Shown here in pieces: positions 16,130 to 22,127 of a DNA stretch of 22,127 nt. The notes beneath the pieces are model-generated. The model had not been told where the DNA came from and did not search any database. It saw nothing but the letters and a program-made list of their open reading frames with translations. The DNA comes from Opitutia bacterium UBA7441 (lineage in GTDB: Bacteria > Verrucomicrobiota > Verrucomicrobiia > Opitutales > Coraliomargaritaceae): assembly GCA_002480015.1 (NCBI GenBank), contig DLQD01000037.1:1-22127 (forward strand), in the 5' to 3' direction. The stretch's first letter is position 1, and each line of letters begins with the position of its first letter. Both the position numbers and the translations under genes were made by a program.

Positions 16130-16246
16130 GGGCGTAACGAGTTGGGCCCGTCGGTCCAGAGGTGACATGCCGATACAGGCGTGGCGCATCGCGCTCCGTC
16201 GTACTCACTTGACGCCAAGGCCAATTCGGTGAATTTAGCGGGTTCC

Positions 16247-17605
16247 ATGCCTGCCGCTGACACTATCGTAGCTCTCTCCACGCCTGCGGGCGAATCCGCC
16301 ATTGCGTTGATTCGTCTGAGTGGGCCCGACTGTGCCGATTTGGGGCAAGCGATCTCCGGTCGCAGCCAGCCCTTACGCAAACGCTTTGCCCACTTTGCGA
16401 AGTATCTCGATATCAAAGGGGATCTATTGGATGAGTGCTTAATTACGTATTTTACTGAAGGCCAATCTTTTACGGGCGAATCTATGTTGGAGGTCGCGCC
16501 ACATGGCAACCCGCTTATTGTGCAGAAAATCCTCGCAGATCTTATGGCACGCGGTTGTCGCGCTGCCGAGCCTGGGGAGTTCACCCGCACCGCCTTCCTC
16601 AATGGGCGTATGGATTTGAGCCAGGCTGAGGCCGTTTCTGATCTCATTCGCGCGCGCTCCGATCGAAGCTTGCAAGTGGCGCAGCGTCAGCTGCATGGCT
16701 CAGTCGGTCGTAAAATGAGCGAGCTCACTGAGCGGCTGCTCAGTGTGATGGCGCATCTAGAGGCCTACATCGATTTCCCAGAAGAGGACCTGCCGGGCGA
16801 AGATCAAGCCGGGCCCGCCTCCGAGCTCAGGCAGCTCATCTCCGAGATGCAGGATCTGATCGAAACACAGCGCTACTCCGCCCTGCTCCATGAGGGTATC
16901 AAAACGCTGATCATCGGTGAGCCCAACGTTGGTAAAAGTAGTCTGATTAATGCGCTGACTGGGGCGGATAGGTCGATAGTCAGTGATATTCCAGGCACTA
17001 CGCGTGATTACATTTCGGCATTTATGATGGTAGGTCCATGGCGTATCGAAATTTTGGATACGGCAGGCCTGCACGAGGCAGGTGATGCGATTGAGAAGAT
17101 CGGTATCGAACACACGATTGAGCAAGCCGAGACGGCAGATTTTTTCTTACTGGTGCTGGATGCGGCGACGCCCTCCCCCACCCTGCCCAGTTCCTTATTG
17201 AGCCGGATGACGCCGATCAATACCATCATTATCGAGAATAAAACAGACCTGCCCGCAGCTCAATCGCACGCAGATTTCCTGCCGGATTTACGACACGTGC
17301 CGATGTCCCTCCTCCAGCGCAAGGGCTTGGCGGAACTACGCGATGCCTGGCTCCAGTCGATTGACGCTAGTTTGTCGCAACCGCAAAACGATGGAGTTGT
17401 CGTTAATGCCCGGCACGCCGCTTCGCTGGGTAAAGCGGTGGATGCTTTGGAACTAGCGTCTTCCAAGTTGAAGGACGGCGAGCTTTCAGAGCTGATTGCC
17501 GCAGATCTGCGCGATGCGGTCGAGCATATCGGACAAGTCGTTGGCCGAGTTGATAATGAGCGCATGCTAGACAGTTTATTTAAGCAATTTTGTATCGGAA
17601 AATGA
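16247..17605 (+). CDS. mnmE: tRNA uridine-5-carboxymethylaminomethyl GTPase MnmE
   Basis: MnmE forms a complex with MnmG that adds the aminomethyl or carboxymethylaminomethyl group to U34 of tRNAs reading split codon boxes. From the ATG at 16247 it has 452 residues. The N-terminal folate-binding domain starts DTIVALSTPAGESAIALIRLSG, a helical domain follows, and then an inserted Ras-like G domain: GEPNVGKSS (G1, 224-232), DIPGTTRD (G2, about 247-254), DTAG (G3, 271-274) and NKTDL (G4, 331-335). The protein ends FCIGK, the invariant C-terminal motif with the essential cysteine. The frame opens earlier with a GTG at 16181, but the family begins a few residues before DTIVA, so I reject the longer form. 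The stop overlaps mnmG (ATGA). Confidence 0.96.
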   Translation: MPAADTIVALSTPAGESAIALIRLSGPDCADLGQAISGRSQPLRKRFAHFAKYLDIKGDLLDECLITYFTEGQSFTGESMLEVAPHGNPLIVQKILADLMARGCRAAEPGEFTRTAFLNGRMDLSQAEAVSDLIRARSDRSLQVAQRQLHGSVGRKMSELTERLLSVMAHLEAYIDFPEEDLPGEDQAGPASELRQLISEMQDLIETQRYSALLHEGIKTLIIGEPNVGKSSLINALTGADRSIVSDIPGTTRDYISAFMMVGPWRIEILDTAGLHEAGDAIEKIGIEHTIEQAETADFFLLVLDAATPSPTLPSSLLSRMTPINTIIIENKTDLPAAQSHADFLPDLRHVPMSLLQRKGLAELRDAWLQSIDASLSQPQNDGVVVNARHAASLGKAVDALELASSKLKDGELSELIAADLRDAVEHIGQVVGRVDNERMLDSLFKQFCIGK

Positions 17606-19539
17606 GTGGCGGATTAAAATTTGGTAAACACCAGCCGTATGACGTAATCGTCTGTGGTGCGGGACACGCCGGTTGCGAAGCCGCCCTCGCCGCGTCGCGC
17701 CTCGGCGCGGATACCCTCATGTTGACCGGCAACTTGGATACGGTTGCCCAAATGAGCTGTAATCCTGCCATTGGCGGTCAGGCTAAGGGGCACATGGTTC
17801 GCGAGATTGACGCCTTGGGTGGCGAAATGGCCATTAATACAGACACCACCGCAATCCAGTTCCGCCTGCTCAACGCCTCAAAGGGGCCCGCAGTGCAGGC
17901 ACCGCGAGCACAATGCGATAAGAAGGCCTATCAATTCCGGATGAAGCATGTCCTTGAGCTCCAGGCTAGGCTCGACCTCTTTCAAGCGATGGTCCAGGGG
18001 CTTATTTATGAGGGCGACCGCGTGGTCGGCGTGCGCACCAATCTCGATGTCGAATTCTACGCGAAGACCGTGATTGTGACGACGGGAACCTTTCTCCGCG
18101 GACTCATGCACGTCGGTAAGAATCAGAATAAAGGCGGGCGCATGGGAGATTTTTCCGCCGAAGGACTCTCGGGGTCCTTTCTTGAAGCAGGAATCGAGTT
18201 GGAGCGACTGAAAACCGGCACGCCCGCACGAATCCTCGGCAGTAGTATCGATTTTGAGCTTCTGGAGGAACAAAAGGGCGATCCTGAGCCCACACTCTTT
18301 GCTTTCTACGATACCAGGGGCATTGAGAATGTGTTCCACGTGGAACATTCAGGCCAAGAGTCGTCAGAATCAAACCACGCATTGTTCCACGTAGATCATT
18401 CGGGTCAGCGGAAATTGGGTTGGCTACCTGGTCGGGATCAAGTGTCTTGTTGGATGACTTACACAGGCGCGGAGACGCGCCAGGTGGTCACGGACAACTT
18501 ACACCAGTCCCCGATGTATTCCGGGCAGATCGAAGGCACGGGGCCGCGTTACTGCCCGAGTATCGAGGATAAGTTCGTTCGCTTCGCGGATAAGGAGCGG
18601 CACATGCTCTTTCTGGAGCCGGAGGGGCGGAACACGAATGAATGGTATATCAATGGCCTTTCGACTAGTCTGCCCTTTGAGGTGCAGCTGGATATGTTGC
18701 GCAGCATTGATGGTCTGAAGAACGTCCACATGCTGCGCCCAGCCTACGCGGTGGAGTATGATTTCGCGCCGCCTACGCAGTTGTTTCCCACACTCGAATC
18801 GAAAAAGGTCGAGAACCTTTTTTTCGCTGGTCAGATCAACGGCACCTCGGGATATGAGGAAGCGGCCGGGCAGGGGTTGATTGCGGGAGTCAATGCAGTA
18901 CAGAAGCTGAGGGGAGGGGAGCCGCTGGTCTTGAAGCGGCATGAAGCGTATCTGGGTGTCTTGATTGATGACTTGGTTACGAAGGGAACGAAGGAGCCAT
19001 ACCGCATGTTTTCCAGTCGGGCGGAACACCGCTTGCTCTTCAATCATCCAAGTGCGGAATTGCGACTCATGGACGCGATAGAAAGGCTTCAACTTGTTGG
19101 TAATGAGCGTGTTACAAGAATAAAGGAGAAGGCTTCGAAGGTGCTTGAGTGGACGGATCGTCTCGAGAATGAGCGCAGGGAAGGGGAGAGCTATGCGCTC
19201 CATCTACGCCGTTCACACTCGCAAGCCGATTTTCCGGACGCGCTTCAAGCTGAGTCGAAGGAGGTTCGTGATGAGGTGCACTATCGGGTCGTTTTCAAGG
19301 GATATTTGGAGCGTGAGCAGAAGCAGATCGAAAAGCTGAAGCATATCGACAAGATTAAATTGCCGGAGGGCTTTGATTTCTCAGCAGTTAAAGGTCTGCG
19401 CAGCGAGAGCGCGCAGAAGCTGATCGCAATCATGCCTCGTACCCTGGGGCAGGCGAGTCGTATCAGCGGAGTGAATCCGGCCGACATTAGCATCTTAATG
19501 GTTCACTTGGAGGCGAGGCTCGGACTCAAGGCGCGATAA
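17602..19539 (+). CDS. mnmG: tRNA uridine-5-carboxymethylaminomethyl enzyme MnmG, with parS-encoding insertion
   Basis: MnmG (GidA) is the FAD- and NADH-using partner of MnmE in U34 modification. The 645-residue protein has the FAD-binding start YDVIVCGAGHAGCEAALAA (GAGHAG at 19-24), the signature MSCNPAIGGQAKGHMVREID, GTFLRGLMHVG, EGTGPRYCPSIEDK, FFAGQINGTSGYEEAAGQG and the C-terminal TLGQASRISGVNPADISIL. The ATG at 17602 overlaps the mnmE stop, and a TTG four codons earlier is less likely. Between FAFYDT (about 235) and CWMTYTG the protein is some 35 residues longer than E. coli MnmG. This extra segment holds two similar peptides, FHVEHSGQ and FHVDHSGQ, 17 codons apart, encoded by a parS palindrome and a degenerate copy. 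The insertion lies in a region that varies in the family, so activity is probably kept. Confidence 0.96.
   Translation: MSGGLKFGKHQPYDVIVCGAGHAGCEAALAASRLGADTLMLTGNLDTVAQMSCNPAIGGQAKGHMVREIDALGGEMAINTDTTAIQFRLLNASKGPAVQAPRAQCDKKAYQFRMKHVLELQARLDLFQAMVQGLIYEGDRVVGVRTNLDVEFYAKTVIVTTGTFLRGLMHVGKNQNKGGRMGDFSAEGLSGSFLEAGIELERLKTGTPARILGSSIDFELLEEQKGDPEPTLFAFYDTRGIENVFHVEHSGQESSESNHALFHVDHSGQRKLGWLPGRDQVSCWMTYTGAETRQVVTDNLHQSPMYSGQIEGTGPRYCPSIEDKFVRFADKERHMLFLEPEGRNTNEWYINGLSTSLPFEVQLDMLRSIDGLKNVHMLRPAYAVEYDFAPPTQLFPTLESKKVENLFFAGQINGTSGYEEAAGQGLIAGVNAVQKLRGGEPLVLKRHEAYLGVLIDDLVTKGTKEPYRMFSSRAEHRLLFNHPSAELRLMDAIERLQLVGNERVTRIKEKASKVLEWTDRLENERREGESYALHLRRSHSQADFPDALQAESKEVRDEVHYRVVFKGYLEREQKQIEKLKHIDKIKLPEGFDFSAVKGLRSESAQKLIAIMPRTLGQASRISGVNPADISILMVHLEARLGLKAR
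18332..18347. other. parS: parS-type ParB-binding site inside mnmG
   Basis: TGTTCCACGTGGAACA is a perfect 16-bp palindrome. It matches the widespread chromosomal parS consensus TGTTNCACGTGNAACA bound by ParB/Spo0J, which loads the SMC complex and directs origin segregation. It lies in frame within mnmG and encodes VFHVEH. The match to the consensus is exact. Function is inferred from known parS sites, which cluster near the replication origin where mnmG often lies. Confidence 0.88.
18383..18398. other. Degenerate second parS-like site inside mnmG
   Basis: TGTTCCACGTAGATCA agrees with the upstream perfect palindrome at 14 of 16 positions. It keeps the left half-site and the central CACGT but breaks the right half. 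It lies 51 bases (17 codons) downstream in the same frame, inside a repeated segment whose following codons (TCA GGC CAA versus TCG GGT CAG) are also alike. It is therefore a decayed duplicate rather than a chance match. ParB binding would be weaker or absent. Confidence 0.65.
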
Positions 19540-19701
19540 GTATGGGGCATTTGTTTAATTCTTGAAACATCCGTGTGCCTCCTAGGTTAAATCCTGCAGT
19601 CGAGCCCGCACTGCTTTCTTTAAGCATTGACGCGTATCGCTTGGACATTGGGCTGGGGCGAGATAGCGATCAGCCGCTGTTATTAAAAGCTTACACTTAT
19701 G

Positions 19702-19718
19702 TTGTCAGTTGACGACAA
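19702..19718. promoter_or_regulatory. Possible operator upstream of the response-regulator gene
   Basis: TTGTC-AGTTGAC-GACAA is an imperfect dyad 22 bases before the phoB start, within the 200-base gap after mnmG. It contains one TGTCA element but no second direct copy at 11-base spacing, so it is not a standard E. coli Pho box. Autoregulation by the response regulator is possible but unproven. I see no convincing promoter hexamers in the gap. Confidence 0.25.
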
Positions 19719-19739
19719 ATTACCCACCATCATACCACA

Positions 19740-20441
19740 ATGAGCGTTCAGAAAGTGCACCGCATTTTAGTTTTGGATGACGAACCAGACGTCACTGAGT
19801 TGCTCGAATATAAACTCGAGCAAGAAGGCTACCGCGTCCAGGTCTTGAATGATCCACTTGAGTTCGTCGCCAAAGTGAGGGAATTTGAGCCGGATCTGAT
19901 GGTCTTGGACATTATGATGCCGGAATTGAATGGATTACAACTTTGCCGTATCGTCCGTTCTGATCCATCGATGAAGCATGTCCCCATTATCTTTCTTAGC
20001 GCCCGTGGCGAAGCGGATGATCGTGTCAAGGGTTTGGAAACCGGGGCCGATGACTATATATCTAAGCCGTTTAATGCCAAGGAGTTAATGCTAAGAATTG
20101 GCAATATGCTGAACCGGTCGAGTGCCTCGCTAGTGACTTCTGTGCAGACGCGCATCCAGATCGCGGGTGTGATAATTGATGAAGACCTGCACCAATTGAC
20201 GGTGGATAATGAGTCGGTCGTTCTCACCGCGACGGAGTTCCGATTGCTCAAACTCCTGATGGAGCGGAAAGGGCGTGTGCAATCCCGCGAGCATTTATTA
20301 GTCAACGTCTGGCACTACGACACTGATATTGAAACGCGCACGGTGGACACCCACGTGCGCCGAGTCAGGGAAAAGTTGGGACCTTATGCACATTTGATTG
20401 AGACTGTGCGCGGAGTAGGCTACCGTGCGGTCGATATTTAA
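19740..20441 (+). CDS. phoB: OmpR/PhoB-family response regulator
   Basis: This is a 233-residue cytoplasmic transcription regulator. The receiver domain (8-123) has acidic residues D13/D14, the phospho-acceptor D57 in MVLDIMMPELNG, the switch threonine/serine in FLSARGE, and K109 in ISKPF. The C-terminal winged-helix DNA-binding domain (about 140-232) shows LTATEFRLLKLLMERKGRVQSREHLL, the recognition-helix region TRTVDTHVRRVREKLG and the wing IETVRGVGYR. The best match by memory is PhoB, the phosphate-starvation regulator, but other OmpR-family members are similar and no pst or phoU genes are in view. The ATG at 19740 has no Shine-Dalgarno. The stop overlaps the kinase gene start (TAATG), which confirms the pair. 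Confidence 0.85.
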   Translation: MSVQKVHRILVLDDEPDVTELLEYKLEQEGYRVQVLNDPLEFVAKVREFEPDLMVLDIMMPELNGLQLCRIVRSDPSMKHVPIIFLSARGEADDRVKGLETGADDYISKPFNAKELMLRIGNMLNRSSASLVTSVQTRIQIAGVIIDEDLHQLTVDNESVVLTATEFRLLKLLMERKGRVQSREHLLVNVWHYDTDIETRTVDTHVRRVREKLGPYAHLIETVRGVGYRAVDI

Positions 20442-21715
20442 TGCTCTGGTTACTCTCTATTCTACTTTTCGCGGTTTCAGTCGCACTGCTCCGTCACATT
20501 ATGCGCCTGCGTCGCTTGCTGCGCGAGATGGATGCGGCGGTTCGTTCGGAGCGTCGTCTGCTGCCGGAGGATTCGGCGGAGACTTTACAAAAGATTGGAG
20601 CCTTCGGGCTGGTTAATTCCCTCAACGCGTTGATGGATGCGCACAAAGCAGCCTCGGCGCAGACGGAGGGCTATTCGAGTCAAGTGGAGGCGATGCTGGG
20701 TGCGGTTCAGGAAGTCGTGATCGTTTTCAGTGAAGATCGCGTCATAGAGTATGCGAATCGCGCCGCCGAGACACTGTTTCGCGATGGCCGTGCCATCAAG
20801 GGGCTGCGTCTCGAAGGCGTCCTACGTTCGTTGACTCTCTTAGAGTTGTTGGAGGCCGCCACGAAGGCGGAACGGACGGAGGCTAGTCAGATCCGGATCG
20901 AGCACGATAGTGGAACATTCTGGTTTGAAGCGTCCTGTGCGAAAGTGAAGGCGGTCGGGACGAAAGGCGCCACGTCCACGCTTCTGGTCTTACACGATAT
21001 TACCCAGTTGAAGGGATTGGAGGTCATGCGCCGCGAATTCGTGGCCAATGTTTCGCACGAGTTGCGCACGCCACTTACAATTATCAAAGGCTTTGCGGAA
21101 ACCCTGATTGATGACGAGGCGACGCTTGATCCGAGGGCGCGTCTCCGTTTTACGGAGAAAATTCTCAATAATGCAGAGCGTCTCCATGTATTGGTGGAAG
21201 ACTTACTGACGCTCTCCCGCTTGGAATCGCGGCCTGATCAGATCGAACCCATTGGACAACCCATCGCTCCACTCCTCGATGAAGTTGCCGAAAACTACCG
21301 TCCACGACTGGACTCTGCGACACAAACGCTTGTCGTAGAAGTGGATGAGGGAATCGGAACGGTCTTATTCGATCGCTACCGCATACACCAAGTCTTGGAT
21401 AATTTTATCGAGAATGTCTTCCGCTATGCGCCGGACTTTACGGAGCTCCGCCTCGTAGCCGTTCTGGAGCCAGGCTCGGGGATGGTGCGTTGCTCTGTCA
21501 TCGACGACGGACCTGGGATACCGGAGAAGGATCTGCCGCATCTTTTCGAGCGTTTCTACCGAGTGGACAAAGGGCGCTCGCGTGAAACGGGCGGCACCGG
21601 ACTCGGCTTGAGCATTGTAAAGCACATCGTTCAGCTCCATGGTGGAACTGTCTGGGCCGAGAGTCGGGTCGGGGAGGGCACGACCATGTCTTTTAGACTG
21701 CCGGTCCAGGCCTAG
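20441..21715 (+). CDS. phoR: PhoR-type sensor histidine kinase
   Basis: This 424-residue kinase is the cognate partner of the overlapping upstream regulator. One hydrophobic helix (2-18) followed by a basic segment (RHIMRLRRLLR) anchors it in the inner membrane. No second helix or periplasmic sensor domain is present. A PAS domain occupies about 85-190 (MLGAVQEVVIVFSEDRVIEYANRAAE). The dimerisation/phospho-acceptor domain has FVANVSHELRTPLTIIKGF with the phosphorylated H206. The ATPase domain shows the N box VLDNFIENVFRYAP, the G1 box DDGPGIPEKDL, the F box HLFERFYRVDKGRSRE and the G2 box GGTGLGLSIVKHI. The PAS plus minimal membrane anchor is the PhoR layout, where signalling usually comes through PstSCAB and PhoU. 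The ligand is unknown here. It ends 8 bases from a converging gene. Confidence 0.87.
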   Translation: MLWLLSILLFAVSVALLRHIMRLRRLLREMDAAVRSERRLLPEDSAETLQKIGAFGLVNSLNALMDAHKAASAQTEGYSSQVEAMLGAVQEVVIVFSEDRVIEYANRAAETLFRDGRAIKGLRLEGVLRSLTLLELLEAATKAERTEASQIRIEHDSGTFWFEASCAKVKAVGTKGATSTLLVLHDITQLKGLEVMRREFVANVSHELRTPLTIIKGFAETLIDDEATLDPRARLRFTEKILNNAERLHVLVEDLLTLSRLESRPDQIEPIGQPIAPLLDEVAENYRPRLDSATQTLVVEVDEGIGTVLFDRYRIHQVLDNFIENVFRYAPDFTELRLVAVLEPGSGMVRCSVIDDGPGIPEKDLPHLFERFYRVDKGRSRETGGTGLGLSIVKHIVQLHGGTVWAESRVGEGTTMSFRLPVQA

Positions 21716-21723
21716 TGGCCAAC

Positions 21724-22127
21724 CTAGGAGAGTGTGCGGCTGACTTGGAAGACGCTGGTCACGATGCCCACAGCGATCAGAGCGACTAAAACAAAGGCGC
21801 AGATCAGCGCACCGGTCGAAACGAGCGCAGTCAGACGGGTCAACCGGTCGGTCAACTCATTGCGGAAGCCCTTGGTGATCTCGTTCATACTGTGCGCGAG
21901 ATTGCCCGTGTTCTCGCCGACGGTAAGTATATCTACTGCGAGATCAGGCATAAAGTGATTACGCTGAAAGGCCTGAGCAATAGAGAGTCCCTCGTTGACC
22001 TGGCCACGCGCTGTATTGAAGCGCTCTCTCAGTTCGGTGTTCTTCACGGTGCGTTCAGTCAGGCGCAGTGTTTCCGTGGTATTGATGCCGCTCTCTAGGA
22101 GCGTGCTGATCAAATTACCGACTTGAA
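21724..22127 (-). CDS. Type II secretion/type IV pilus inner-membrane protein GspF/PilC, C-terminal part
   Basis: The N-terminal part lies beyond the right edge. The frame is open to the last base, reading QVGNLISTLLESGINTTETLRL at the boundary. This is the start of the second T2SF domain (a cytoplasmic helical bundle), with TLLESGI, NEGLSIAQAFQ and the conserved ILTVGENTGNLAHSMNEI. It ends with a strongly hydrophobic membrane helix (ALVSTGALICAFVLVALIAVGIVTSVF) and a short tail. These proteins form the inner-membrane platform that couples the assembly ATPase to pilin or pseudopilin polymerisation. The sequence cannot tell whether it serves a type II secretion system, a type IV pilus or a competence pilus. 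Confidence 0.9.
   Translation of the reverse strand, partial: QVGNLISTLLESGINTTETLRLTERTVKNTELRERFNTARGQVNEGLSIAQAFQRNHFMPDLAVDILTVGENTGNLAHSMNEITKGFRNELTDRLTRLTALVSTGALICAFVLVALIAVGIVTSVFQVSRTLS

Noticed and set aside
16181..16246. N-terminal extension of MnmE from a GTG start
   Set aside because: The MnmE family starts a few residues before DTIVA. The extra 22 residues match nothing and probably come from the leader.
17878..18348. Minus-strand open frame beginning MFHVEH
   Set aside because: It begins in the parS palindrome, which reads FHVEH on both strands because it is symmetrical. The rest is antisense to mnmG.
19702..19718. Canonical Pho box before phoB
   Set aside because: Only one TGTCA element is present. 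The expected direct repeat at 11-base spacing is absent, so it is listed only as a weak dyad.

Overview
The window reads as ordinary chromosomal DNA from a moderately GC-rich, Gram-negative-type bacterium, most likely of the PVC superphylum and probably a verrucomicrobium near Opitutae/Puniceicoccales. The main clue is a 518-residue lipoprotein whose last ~200 residues align closely, as recalled from memory, with the chlamydial cysteine-rich outer-membrane protein OmcB. No database search was possible, so the taxonomy is inference. Few start codons at the head of a transcription unit have a visible Shine-Dalgarno sequence.

Layout, left to right. (1) 1-107: the last 34 codons of a tyrosine recombinase with an integron-integrase type tail. 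(2) 171-1727, minus: the OmcB-like DUF11 lipoprotein, with a strong terminator shared with the integrase side. (3) 1905-4935, plus: comF, accD and folC. accD lacks most of its zinc-ribbon cysteines, and a 112-bp inverted-repeat element separates accD from folC. (4) 5163-8413, plus: two overlapping CPA2-type cation/proton antiporters, each with a cytoplasmic TrkA-N (RCK) domain. (5) 11117-8496, minus: prfA, a VapBC/FitAB-type toxin-antitoxin pair, then prmC. The pair sits between a release factor and the methyltransferase that modifies it. (6) 11179-12201, plus: a HAD-family phosphatase whose disordered tail ends in QKELF. (7) 15161-12315, minus: a RapA-type SNF2 ATPase. (8) 15293-16129, plus: a PIG-L/LmbE deacetylase. 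(9) 16247-19538, plus: mnmE and mnmG, overlapping by ATGA. mnmG carries an in-frame insertion encoding a perfect ParB-binding parS palindrome and a degenerate second copy. (10) 19740-21715, plus: a PhoB/PhoR-type two-component pair. (11) 22127-21724, minus: the C-terminus of a type II secretion/type IV pilus inner-membrane GspF/PilC protein, cut by the window edge.

Functional themes are translation and tRNA modification (prfA, prmC, mnmE, mnmG), fatty-acid and folate metabolism (accD, folC), ion homeostasis (the antiporter pair), transcription recycling (rapA) and phosphate-type signalling (phoB/phoR). The most notable observations are the parS pair recoded inside mnmG, the cysteine-poor OmcB homologue, the toxin-antitoxin module inside the prfA-prmC unit, the zinc-ribbon-less AccD, the clamp-motif tail on the HAD protein, and the integron integrase at the left edge, whose cassette array should lie outside the window to the left. 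I found no tRNA, rRNA, CRISPR array or intact insertion sequence, and no gene-free stretch longer than 300 bases.
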